Source: Micromonospora violae
GTDB lineage: Bacteria; Actinomycetota; Actinomycetes; Mycobacteriales; Micromonosporaceae
Assembly: GCF_004217135.1 (NCBI RefSeq)
Contig: NZ_SHKK01000001.1
Location: 7,068,001 to 7,132,000, forward strand
Length of the DNA stretch: 64,000 nucleotides
Direction: 5' to 3'
The position numbers and the translations under genes are program-made. Numbering within the stretch: the stretch's first letter is position 1; the number at the start of each line of letters is the position of its first letter. Under the pieces are notes generated by a model. That model did not search any database and was not told the DNA's origin. It saw nothing but the letters and a program-made list of their open reading frames with translations. This document shows positions 35,849 to 43,606 of this stretch, piece after piece.

Positions 35849-37714
35849 CGCAGGGGCGGGGGCAGGGGTGGGGGCGGGGGGTGGGGGGAGGTGGAGGGTG
35901 AAGGTGGAGCCGCGGCCGGGGGTGCTGGTGGCACTCGCTGTGCCACCGTGGGCCTCGGTGAGCTTGCGCACGATGGCGAGGCCCAGGCCGCTGCCCCCGG
36001 TCTGCCGGCTGCGGGACTTCTCCGCCCGCCAGAAACGGTCGAAGACCCGGGGCAGGTCGTCGGCGCTGATCCCGCTGCCGGTGTCGGTCACCGAGACGAT
36101 GACCTCGGCGTCGGTCGCGCGGGCGCTGATCGTCACGTGCCCGCCCGACGGGGTGTGTCGGACCGCGTTGGCGACCAGGTTGCCGACCGCCTGGCGCAGC
36201 CGCACCGGGTCGGCGTCCACCTGCGGGTCGGCCTCGGTGCGTACCGTGATGGTGACGCCGACCCGGTCGGCCTGGGCCCGGTGCGCTTCCGCGACCTGGG
36301 CGAGCAGGTCGGTGAGGTAGACCTGTTCGCGGTGCAGCCGCAGCGCGCCCGCGTCGGCCTCGGCCAGGTCCTGCAGGTCGGCGATCACGTGCTGGAGCAG
36401 GGTCGCCTCCTCCAGCAGCGAGGAGAGCAGCCGGCGGTCCGGGTCCGCCACGCCGTCCTCGACCGCTTCGAGCCAGCCCCGGATGTTGCTCACCGGCGTA
36501 CGCATCTCGTGCGCGATGTCGCTGACCATCGCCCGGCGCAGCTGCTCCAGGCGTTCCCGCCGCTCGGCCATGTCGTTGAAGACCTCGGCCAACCGGGCGA
36601 TCTCGTCGCGGCCGGTCACCCGGACCCGGGCGGAGCCGTCGCCGTCGCGCATCCGCTGCGCCGCCCCGGTCAGGGCGTGCAGCGGGCGGGTCAGCCGGAT
36701 GCCGGCGAGGACGGTGACGCCGATCGTCACCAGCAGGACGACACCGGCGACCGCGATGATGCGGGTCTGGTTGGCGGGGGAGAGGTCGAAGGTGCGCGAA
36801 GGACGCCCACCCGGGTCGCCGACGAAGAGGGTGGCGGCCGGGGCGACGTACGGCAGGAGCTGTTCGCGTCGGCTGGTGCCGACGCAGGCGCTGATCGCCC
36901 GGTTGTGCTCCTGGTCGGCCCCGGCCAGCGGTCGGGCGGCGGGTGTGCTGGACGTCGGCTGCGTGTTCCAGGTCCAGTTCAGGCCCACCTGCACGGGTGC
37001 CATCTGCCGCCGCGCCAGGCAGGTGCTCACCAGGGCGTTGAGCTGGGCGAGCGCCTTGTTCTCGGTGGCCGTGCGGGTCGCGAGGCTCGACCTCGACTGG
37101 ACGCAGGCCGATTCCTCGGCGAGGTCGGTGCCGGGGGTGTCGATTCGCGGCCGTCCGGTGGGGCCGTCGACGACGGTGGCGTCGATCCCCACCTGCCCGC
37201 GCAGGCACTGGACCGTCTTCGTCGCCGTGTCGTGCAGCGCGGCGCGTTCCTTGGGCGTCAGCAGGTACGGGCCGGCGGCGCGGGGGTCGATGCGGTCGGT
37301 GCCGCCCGCACCGCTGCCCGGCGGGGTGACCCCGGGCAGCAGGGCGGTGTTGACGGCGAGCGCGTCGACGGTCGCCGACGGCGTGGTCGGCAACGGACCC
37401 GCCCCGGGTGTCGAGTCCGCGATCAGGGTGCCGGCCTCGGTGGTCAGGGCGATCCGCCGGCCGACGTCCCGCGCGAGCGGTTGCAGGGCAGTGTCGACCC
37501 CGTCCCAGCTCGGGTGGGTGGCCGCGTACCCGAGCAGGGTGTCGTAGATGCGGGCGTCGTCGGCGAGCGCCTGCCCCTGCTCCTGCCGGATCGCCCCGGT
37601 GGTGGTGCGTACGGCCAGCCACGCGGTCGCCGCGATCGAGCTGACGGCGATGAGGACGGCCAGCGCCAGCAGCCGCAGCAGCAGACTGCGACGCAGCGGA
37701 ACCTCACCCGCCAT
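35843..37714 (-). CDS. Two-component sensor histidine kinase
   Basis: 623 residues. TM1 is about 9-32 (LLLRLLALAVLIAVSSIAAT) and TM2 about 318-341; between them lies a large extracellular domain of about 280 residues with four cysteines (QCLRGQ, ESACVQ, STCLARR, SACVG) that could form two disulfides. HAMP follows, then HisKA with the phospho-His in DIAHEMRTPVSNIRGWLEA near 397. The ATPase has NLVANAVRH, DTGSGIS, FDRFWRAE and GGSGLGLAIV. The C-terminal PAPTPAPAPAR tail is coded by the G-rich flank of the palindrome, whose terminal TGA is its stop. The start overlaps the regulator gene. Confidence 0.93.
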   Translation of the reverse strand: MAGEVPLRRSLLLRLLALAVLIAVSSIAATAWLAVRTTTGAIRQEQGQALADDARIYDTLLGYAATHPSWDGVDTALQPLARDVGRRIALTTEAGTLIADSTPGAGPLPTTPSATVDALAVNTALLPGVTPPGSGAGGTDRIDPRAAGPYLLTPKERAALHDTATKTVQCLRGQVGIDATVVDGPTGRPRIDTPGTDLAEESACVQSRSSLATRTATENKALAQLNALVSTCLARRQMAPVQVGLNWTWNTQPTSSTPAARPLAGADQEHNRAISACVGTSRREQLLPYVAPAATLFVGDPGGRPSRTFDLSPANQTRIIAVAGVVLLVTIGVTVLAGIRLTRPLHALTGAAQRMRDGDGSARVRVTGRDEIARLAEVFNDMAERRERLEQLRRAMVSDIAHEMRTPVSNIRGWLEAVEDGVADPDRRLLSSLLEEATLLQHVIADLQDLAEADAGALRLHREQVYLTDLLAQVAEAHRAQADRVGVTITVRTEADPQVDADPVRLRQAVGNLVANAVRHTPSGGHVTISARATDAEVIVSVTDTGSGISADDLPRVFDRFWRAEKSRSRQTGGSGLGLAIVRKLTEAHGGTASATSTPGRGSTFTLHLPPPPAPTPAPAPAR

Positions 37715-38405
37715 GGGGTGACTCTTCGACCAGCTTGTAGCCGACGCCGTAGACGGTGACCAGCCGGGCCGGTTTGCGCGGGTTCGGCTCGATCTTCCGG
37801 CGGAGGTGCATCACGTGCACGTCGACGGTCCGAGTGGTGATGTACCTGTCGAACCCGTGCAGGTAGTTCAGGAGTTGTTCCCGGGTGAAGGCGCGGGCGG
37901 GCTGGGCGGCCATCGCCTGAAGCAGCTGGAACTCGCCCGGTGTGCAGGAGACGAGGCGTCCGTCGCTGCGTACCTCGTGGCGTACCGGGTCGACCTGCAC
38001 GGCGCCGACCCGCAGCACCGGGTCCGCCTGCTGCACCGTCCGCTGGCCCCGGCGCAGCAGGCTGCGGGCCCGGGCGACCAGCTCACGCGGGCTGTACGGC
38101 TTCGTCATGTAGTCGTCGGCGCCCAGGTCGAGGCCGAGCAGCAGGTCGTCCTCGGTCGAGCGGGCGGTCAGCATGAGCACCGGCAGGTCGGACTCCCGGC
38201 GCAGGATGCGACAGACGTCCAGTCCGTCGACCTTCGGCATCATCACGTCGAGGATCAGCAGCGCGGGTGGTCGTTGCCGGATCTGCTCCAGTGCAGCCCG
38301 CCCGTCGGCCACCACCAGCACCTCGTGCCCCTCGCGTTCCAGGTACCGGCGGGCCAGCTCGGCCTGCTTCTGGTCGTCCTCGGCTACCAGCACATACGCG
38401 CACAC
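37704..38405 (-). CDS. OmpR/PhoB-type response regulator
   Basis: 233 residues from GTG 38405. The receiver domain has acidic residues in AEDDQ near 8-12, the phospho-Asp in LLILDVMMPKVDG near 50, Thr in MLTARS near 78 and Lys in MTKPYSPRE near 100. The C-terminal winged helix carries CTPGEFQLLQAMAAQPARAF near 158, RTVDVHVMHLRRKIE near 193 and VYGVGYKL near 220. It overlaps the kinase by 11 bases. The divergent lipoprotein-exporter operon, 112 bases away, is the obvious candidate target. Confidence 0.95.
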   Translation of the reverse strand: MCAYVLVAEDDQKQAELARRYLEREGHEVLVVADGRAALEQIRQRPPALLILDVMMPKVDGLDVCRILRRESDLPVLMLTARSTEDDLLLGLDLGADDYMTKPYSPRELVARARSLLRRGQRTVQQADPVLRVGAVQVDPVRHEVRSDGRLVSCTPGEFQLLQAMAAQPARAFTREQLLNYLHGFDRYITTRTVDVHVMHLRRKIEPNPRKPARLVTVYGVGYKLVEESPHGG

Positions 38406-38517
38406 GGCAGCGACTGTACGTGACGGCGGAGGGCTTCAACGACGCCGTGAGCTGGGGCTGTCGGATGACGACCGCATCTTTACCGGTCTCTGACAGGTGG
38501 CCGTGAAGCTACCTGGC

Positions 38518-39120
38518 ATGACCAACTCAACCCATCGGGTCGCCGCCGGGCTCGCCGCTGTCGCGCTGCTCGCCGTCGCCCTCACCGGCTGCGGCGGGGA
38601 CGCCGACAAGCACACCGCCAGCGGTACGGGTGACGTGGCGTCACTGACCACCCCGCCCGCCCCGACGAACGCTACCGGTGCCGCGGTCAGCGGCCGCCCA
38701 CAGCTGCGCCTCGACACCAGCGACGAGGAGGAGAGTCAGCTCTGGGAGACGTACCGGATCTGCCTGCACGAGCACGGGGTGAAGCTGAACACCGGTCAGG
38801 CGCCCGGAGCGGCGGGGACCGGTACCGGCCTCTCCCTCGACCCGAGCGGGGAGCCGAAGGCGGCGTACGTGGCGTGTGCCAACAAGATGCCGCTCCAGCC
38901 GCCGGAGCTGGATCGGGACAAGAACGTGAACTACGTGAGCCAGTGGAACGACTACGTCAAGTGCCTGCGGGGGCGCGGTTTGAAGATCCACTCGTTGCCG
39001 GACAGCTCTGGCTGGACCTACGACGACGGGGTCGCCGACCCGACCAACGGACTCGATGCCAACGCCATGTCCCAGGTCACCAGGGAATGCACGATGGAGA
39101 CGTTCGGTGCCAAGAAGTAA
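38518..39120 (+). CDS. Lipoprotein of unknown function, first gene of an exporter operon
   Basis: 200 residues from ATG 38518 (GTG 38497 also in frame). VAALLAVALTGCGG-like lipobox: the segment VALLAVALTGCGGDAD near 19-34 places the lipid-modified Cys at 29. The mature part has four further cysteines (YRICLHEHG, YVACANKM, YVKCLRGRG, TRECTMETF) spaced like two disulfides. No known domain. It is cotranscribed with the adaptor, whose start overlaps its stop by 14 bases, and may bind or sense the exported or inducing molecule. Confidence 0.8.
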   Translation: MTNSTHRVAAGLAAVALLAVALTGCGGDADKHTASGTGDVASLTTPPAPTNATGAAVSGRPQLRLDTSDEEESQLWETYRICLHEHGVKLNTGQAPGAAGTGTGLSLDPSGEPKAAYVACANKMPLQPPELDRDKNVNYVSQWNDYVKCLRGRGLKIHSLPDSSGWTYDDGVADPTNGLDANAMSQVTRECTMETFGAKK

Positions 39121-40240
39121 CCCGACCGAGGGGAGTGGCCGGCGGACGACACGGCGGACCGCGATCGTGGCCGCCGTGGTCACCCTGGCGGTCGCCGTTG
39201 GCGCGGGCGTCGGGGTGCTGGCCCTGCGGCGTCACCCCGGCGACGACGTCGCGAGCGCCCCGCCGCAGGTCACGACGACGAAGGTGGCCCGGGTCGACCT
39301 GTCGGACACCCGCTCGTTCAACGGCACGCTCGGCTTCGGCCCGGAGCGGGTGGTCAAGGGCGCGGGAGAGGGCGTCGTCACCCGGCTGCCGAAGGTGGGC
39401 GACACGGTGGCCCGGGGCAAGCCGCTCTACTGGGTCAACGACCAACCGGTGCCGGTGCTGTTCGGCGGCACCCCGCTCTTCCGTACCCTCGACAAGCCCG
39501 GCCTGGTGGGCAGCGACGTACGGCTCGTGTCGGACAACCTGACGGCGCTGGGCTTCCGCACCGGGTCGCAGCCGTCCCGGGGCAGGGACGGCACCAGGAT
39601 CGGCGCGGGGCAGGCCCTGCTCACCGCGAGCATCGTCGCCGCGATCAAGAAGTGGCAGCAGTCCGTCGGCCTGGAACCGACCGGCACGATCGAGGTCGGG
39701 CAGGTCGCCGTGCTCACCGGACCGGCCCGGGTCAGCACGGTGACGGCGCTGCCCGGTGACCCGGTCGCCGGCGAGTTGCTCGCCGTCACCGAGAAGGCGA
39801 AGCTGGTCACCGTCCCGGTCGCCGCCACCGAGGTCGGCGCCATCACGGTCGGTGCCGCCGTGGTCGTCGCCCTGCCCGACAGCTCCGAGATCCCCGGCAA
39901 GGTCGCCTCGATCTCACAGACGGTGAGCGGCGGCGGATCGGGCGGGGGCGGTGGCCAGAACGGCCCGCCGACGGTGGAGGTCCTCGTCGCGCCGACCCGA
40001 GCGGCGGACGTCGCCAAGTTGGACGCCGCCGCGGTGCAGGTCCGGTTCACCACCGCCGTACACAAGGGCGTGCTCACGGTGCCGGTCGGCGCGCTGGTGG
40101 CGCTGCGCGAGGGCGGATACGCGATCCAACTGCCCGACGGCCACCTGGTGGCGGTGGAGACCGGGATGTTCGCCCGAGGACTCGTCGAGATCAGCGGCAC
40201 CGGTGTGACCGCGGGCCTCGACGTGGTGACCGCGTCGTGA
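39107..40240 (+). CDS. Efflux adaptor (HlyD/RND-type) with peptidoglycan-binding-like domain
   Basis: 377 residues from GTG 39107. One N-terminal membrane helix ([21 protein letters not shown] near 21-41). The barrel/lipoyl-like segment around [10 protein letters not shown] and [19 protein letters not shown] near 75-105 is typical of membrane-fusion adaptors. A helical PGBD-like stretch, [20 protein letters not shown] near 176, could bind the cell wall. A Gly/Ser-rich loop ([13 protein letters not shown]) precedes the C-terminal domain. Such adaptors serve MacB-type exporters in monoderms. It overlaps the ATPase gene by GTGA. Confidence 0.85.
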   Translation: MPRSNPTEGSGRRTTRRTAIVAAVVTLAVAVGAGVGVLALRRHPGDDVASAPPQVTTTKVARVDLSDTRSFNGTLGFGPERVVKGAGEGVVTRLPKVGDTVARGKPLYWVNDQPVPVLFGGTPLFRTLDKPGLVGSDVRLVSDNLTALGFRTGSQPSRGRDGTRIGAGQALLTASIVAAIKKWQQSVGLEPTGTIEVGQVAVLTGPARVSTVTALPGDPVAGELLAVTEKAKLVTVPVAATEVGAITVGAAVVVALPDSSEIPGKVASISQTVSGGGSGGGGGQNGPPTVEVLVAPTRAADVAKLDAAAVQVRFTTAVHKGVLTVPVGALVALREGGYAIQLPDGHLVAVETGMFARGLVEISGTGVTAGLDVVTAS

Positions 40241-40980
40241 ACGGCGTGACCACGCGGGCCGGCGACACCCCGACCGAGGTGATCCCGGCGTACGCGGAGA
40301 CGGTGCTCAGCGTCGAGGGGGTGAGCCGGACGTACCCGGGCGGGGTGACCGCGCTGGACGACGTCTCGTTGACCGTCCGCGCGGGCGAGATGCTCGCCAT
40401 CGTCGGGCCGTCCGGGTCCGGCAAGTCCACGCTGCTGAACATCATGGGCACCCTCGACCTGCCGACCAGCGGGCGCGTACGCGTCGCCGGTCAGGACGTC
40501 ACCGCACTGTCCGACCGTCGGCTCTCCGCGCTGCGGGGCCGCTGGCTCGGCTTCGTGTTCCAGCAGTTCCACCTCACCGAAGGGCTGGACGCCGCCGAGA
40601 ACGTCGCCACCGGCCTGCTCTACGCCGGGGTGCCCCGCCGCCGTCGCCGCCGTACCGCCATCGAGGCGTTGGCCCGGGTCGGCCTGGCGCACCGGGTCGA
40701 CCACCTGCCGCGGCAGCTCTCCGGCGGGGAGCGGCAGCGGGTGGCGATCGCGCGTGCGCTGGTCAACGAGCCGGCGCTGGTGCTGGCCGACGAGCCGACC
40801 GGCGCCCTCGACACCCGCAACGGGGAAGCGGTCCTGGCTCTGCTGATGAACCTGAACGCGGAGGGGACCACCATCGCCGTGATCACCCACGACCGCGATC
40901 TCGCCGCCCGTACGCCTCGGCAGGTGGAGATCCGCGACGGCCGGATCGTCTCCGACACCGCCGCCGGGAGCGGGGCATGA
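40237..40980 (+). CDS. ABC transporter ATP-binding protein (MacB/LolD type)
   Basis: 247 residues. Walker [21 protein letters not shown] near 58-77, Q-loop FVFQQFHL near 105, signature [15 protein letters not shown] near 156, Walker [12 protein letters not shown] near 178 and H-loop [10 protein letters not shown] near 209 are all intact. The [10 protein letters not shown] and DEPTGALD wording is that of the MacB/LolD/FtsE group. It overlaps both the adaptor and the permease gene by 4 bases, so all are one operon. Confidence 0.95.
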   Translation: MNGVTTRAGDTPTEVIPAYAETVLSVEGVSRTYPGGVTALDDVSLTVRAGEMLAIVGPSGSGKSTLLNIMGTLDLPTSGRVRVAGQDVTALSDRRLSALRGRWLGFVFQQFHLTEGLDAAENVATGLLYAGVPRRRRRRTAIEALARVGLAHRVDHLPRQLSGGERQRVAIARALVNEPALVLADEPTGALDTRNGEAVLALLMNLNAEGTTIAVITHDRDLAARTPRQVEIRDGRIVSDTAAGSGA

Positions 40981-42188
40981 GCGCGCAGTCGGGGGGCATC
41001 CGGTCGACCCGGCTCGCCCCGACCGACGTACTCCGGCTCGGTCTGCTCGGGCTGACCACCCGCCGGATGCGGGCGGTCCTCTCCGCCCTGGGCATCTCCA
41101 TCGGCATCGCCACGCTGGTCGTGGTGGTGGGAATCCCCGCGTCCAGTCAACGCGACCTGATGAACCAGCTCAGCGCCCTCGGCACCAACATGCTGCGGGT
41201 CGAGCCGGTGCCGGATCAGCAACCGCCCGTCCTGCTCCCCGAGAACGCCGTCGCCATGGCGTCGCGGATCGGGCCGGTCCAGATGGCCAGCGCGGTCGCG
41301 AACACCCACACCACCGTGCGTCGCAACGACCTGATCGACAGGTACGACACGTCCGGGCTCAGCGTGCTCGCATCCCGGCCGGACCTGCTGGAGACGGTCA
41401 ACGGGCGGATCCACACCGGTCGGGCCCTGGACGCCGGGACGGCCGCACTTCCGACTGCCGTCCTCGGTCACGTCGCGGCGAGCCGGCTCGGCTTCGCCAC
41501 GGTGGATCCGCAGCAGCCACCTCAGGTGCTCATCGGCGAGCGGTGGTTCACCGTGATCGGCATCCTGGACCCGTTGCCGCTCGCCCCGGATCTCGACCGC
41601 TCGGTGCTGGTCGGGTGGGACGCAGCGAAGGCCATGCTCGGCTTCGACGGGCACCCCACGGTCGTCTACGTACGGGCCAGGGAGGACGCCCTGGAGGACG
41701 TCCGGGCGGTGCTGCCGGCCACCCTCGACCCGCAGTTGCCCGGGATGGTCCAGGTCAGCCGCCCCTCCGACGCGCTCGCCGCGAAACGGGCCACCGAGAG
41801 CAGTTTCTCCGGGCTGTTCCTCGGGTTGGCGGCGGTCGCCCTGCTGGTCGGCGGAATCGGCGTGGCGAACACGATGGTCATCTCGGTGTTGGAGCGCCGT
41901 CGGGAGATCGGCCTGCGCCGGGCCCTCGGCGCGAACCGGGGCCAGATCCGGATGCAGTTCCTCACCGAGTCGGTGCTGCTCAGCGTGCTCGGCGGCGCGG
42001 CCGGTGCGGTCCTCGGGGTGCTCGCGACGCTGGGCTACGCCAGCTATCAGGGATGGCCGCCCACGATCCCGCTGATCGCGGTGTTGGGCGGGGTCGGCGG
42101 TGCCCTCGTGGTCGGCGTCGTCGCCGGCGTCTACCCGTCCATCCGAGCCGCCCGCCAAACCCCCACCGAAGCCCTCTCCACCCCGTGA
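40977..42188 (+). CDS. ABC transporter permease (MacB/FtsX type)
   Basis: 403 residues. TM1 ([20 protein letters not shown] near 33-52) is followed by a large extracellular MacB-PCD domain (about 55-275), then the FtsX-type helices starting [20 protein letters not shown] near 282. The coupling motif [19 protein letters not shown] near 306 is diagnostic, and [13 protein letters not shown] closes the protein. With the adaptor and ATPase it forms a tripartite-like exporter, often for peptides or antibiotics. An R-class palindrome lies 31 bases downstream. Confidence 0.93.
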   Translation: MSAQSGGIRSTRLAPTDVLRLGLLGLTTRRMRAVLSALGISIGIATLVVVVGIPASSQRDLMNQLSALGTNMLRVEPVPDQQPPVLLPENAVAMASRIGPVQMASAVANTHTTVRRNDLIDRYDTSGLSVLASRPDLLETVNGRIHTGRALDAGTAALPTAVLGHVAASRLGFATVDPQQPPQVLIGERWFTVIGILDPLPLAPDLDRSVLVGWDAAKAMLGFDGHPTVVYVRAREDALEDVRAVLPATLDPQLPGMVQVSRPSDALAAKRATESSFSGLFLGLAAVALLVGGIGVANTMVISVLERRREIGLRRALGANRGQIRMQFLTESVLLSVLGGAAGAVLGVLATLGYASYQGWPPTIPLIAVLGGVGGALVVGVVAGVYPSIRAARQTPTEALSTP

Positions 42189-42218
42189 CAGGCCCCCGCT
42201 GCCCCACCCCGCTGCGGT

Positions 42219-42274
42219 GATCATGGAGTTAGCGTCGCGACACGCCGACCCGGGTGACGCTAACTCCATGATCA
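42219..42274. repeat. Interspersed palindrome (56 bp; 19-bp stem)
   Basis: TGATCATGGAGTTAGCGTC (42219-42237) pairs perfectly with 42256-42274 around an 18-base loop. Its length equals the copy at 35790, and its core ATGGAGTT matches the copy at 33930. The right-hand TCA (42272-42274) is the stop codon of the minus-strand YihY gene. GCCCCACCCCG lies left and GGGGTGAGGGGTGGGGG right. Confidence 0.85.
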
Positions 42275-43123
42275 ACGCGGGCTGGGGTGAGGGGTGGGGG
42301 TGGGGGTGGTGCGCCAGCGGGAGAGGGCCAGGGTGGCGGAGTAGCCGGCCAGGACGATCACGTGGAACAGGTAGAGCCAGAGGAGTACGGCCACGCCGGC
42401 GCCGATGTCGTCGAAGCCACCGAAGGGCACTCCCAGGTCCAGCGGTAGTGAGGCGAAGAGCACGAAGCCGTGCAGGAAGCCGGAGAGGTTCGCCGCGGTG
42501 AACGACCCGACCCCGAGGGTGGAGAGCCAGTCCGGTGCGGCCGGCCCGACGACCCGGAACACCCACACCAGCACCGGCGTGAGCACCAGCCAGACCGCCA
42601 GGAATGACAGCACCACGCCGAGCGCACCGAGCCAACCACCCTGGCGTACGAGGCGGGTGGTGAGCGGGAGCGCCAGCAGGATCGACAGAAGCAGTGCGGG
42701 GGCCGGCGCGAGCAGGGGCAGCAGCAGGAGTCGGCCGCGCCAGCCGACCAGGTTCTCGTCGGAGCGGGTCGCTGCCACCGAGACGAAGGCCCGGCGCAGG
42801 CCCTCGCCGTACAGCGAGGCGGGCAGCAGGGAGGCCAGCGCCAGCAGCGGGGTCAACTCCACCCCGGCTTCGACCAACGCCTCCACCGCCCGGGGCGCGC
42901 CGATCGCGGTGGGCAGGGCTTCCACGGCGTACGAGGTGAGTCGGCGTACCCGGTCGGCCCCGGCCACCAGTGCGGTGAGCCAGATGGCCAGCAGGGCGAC
43001 CGGCACCACGGCGATCGCCCCGTAGAAGGTGATCGCCGCGGCGTGCAGCGACAGGTCCCGTCCGCGCACCGGACGGAACGCCGCGCTGATGATCCGTTTC
43101 GTGCGCTGCCATCCGTTGCCCAT
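42272..43123 (-). CDS. YihY/BrkB family membrane protein
   Basis: 283 residues from ATG 43123, with GGAGG upstream. Six membrane helices are visible, starting ITFYGAIAVVPVALLAIWLTA near 32-52. FYGAIAVVPVAL corresponds to the family FY..LS..P.L motif, and VLLWLYLFHVIVLAG near 246 to the W.Y....I.L.G motif of the last helices. Formerly called ribonuclease BN; the true role is unknown. The C-terminal TTPTPTPHPSPR is coded by the G-rich flank of the palindrome that supplies its stop codon. Confidence 0.85.
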   Translation of the reverse strand: MGNGWQRTKRIISAAFRPVRGRDLSLHAAAITFYGAIAVVPVALLAIWLTALVAGADRVRRLTSYAVEALPTAIGAPRAVEALVEAGVELTPLLALASLLPASLYGEGLRRAFVSVAATRSDENLVGWRGRLLLLPLLAPAPALLLSILLALPLTTRLVRQGGWLGALGVVLSFLAVWLVLTPVLVWVFRVVGPAAPDWLSTLGVGSFTAANLSGFLHGFVLFASLPLDLGVPFGGFDDIGAGVAVLLWLYLFHVIVLAGYSATLALSRWRTTPTPTPHPSPR

Positions 43124-43174
43124 CGGGTCCTCCTTCCCTGTTGTCGCGCCCGCCACTCCTAAAGATCGCCGGTC

Positions 43175-43261
43175 ATGACTGTTCCCACCACCGAACGCCT
43201 GATCCTGCGCGACTGGGCCAGCGATCCGGCCGACCTGGCCCGGTCTTCCTGGCGGCGCTGA
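43175..43261 (+). pseudogene. Remnant of a GNAT (RimJ/RimL-type) acetyltransferase
   Basis: A 28-residue frame MTVPTTERLILRDWASDPAD ending SSWRR looks exactly like the first strand of RimJ/RimL acetyltransferases (TERLILRDW). It stops at 43259-43261, and I find no continuation in any frame of the next 200 bases. It lies just upstream of the divergent YihY gene. It is best read as the 5' stub of a deleted gene. Confidence 0.55.
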
Positions 43262-43291
43262 CCGGGGGTCGATCCCAACCCGCTGATGAGC

Positions 43292-43331
43292 GTGATGTCG
43301 GTGCGTCATCGTGATGACTCACCGACATCAC
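43292..43331. repeat. 40-bp near-perfect palindrome
   Basis: GTGATGTCGGTG (43292-43303) pairs with CACCGACATCAC (43320-43331), and inside it GTCATC pairs with GATGAC, leaving a 2-base centre and one C-T mismatch. It lies 90 bases before the glucanase promoter. It could be an operator, or the terminator of the lost acetyltransferase gene. Confidence 0.65.
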
Positions 43332-43420
43332 TGTTTGGTGCGGACCACCGTCCTCCCGTGCCGAGACCGCGACGGCCGCCAGGGTGCGCACGGACATAAA
43401 TAGTCACGGTGATCGAAGTG

Positions 43421-43449
43421 TTGACGCTCTCGTAGCACGTCAGTAACCT
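43421..43449 (+). promoter_or_regulatory. Sigma-70-type promoter of the glucanase gene
   Basis: TTGACG at 43421-43426 and TAACCT at 43444-43449 are separated by 17 bases, close to the housekeeping consensus. The surroundings are noticeably AT-richer than the rest of the window. Transcription would start near 43456, giving a leader of about 150 bases. The rest of the 43124-43606 gap holds the acetyltransferase stub and the 40-bp palindrome. Confidence 0.6.
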
Positions 43450-43606
43450 TTGGTCAAAGTAGCGCAAGATCTCGACAAAGACGTGCACGATTTGACGCAC
43501 GGTCTCGGAAGATTCAACGGTCCTCCCTGGAGAGGCCCGTTGATGCTCGTCCCCCACCCCGTGGTCACGCCACTGCGGCAACCGTCCCCCGACGACAAGG
43601 ACAGCG

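Noticed and set aside
35891..37759. 622-residue plus-strand frame opposite the sensor kinase
   Set aside because: Antisense shadow of a clear histidine kinase; no domain of its own.
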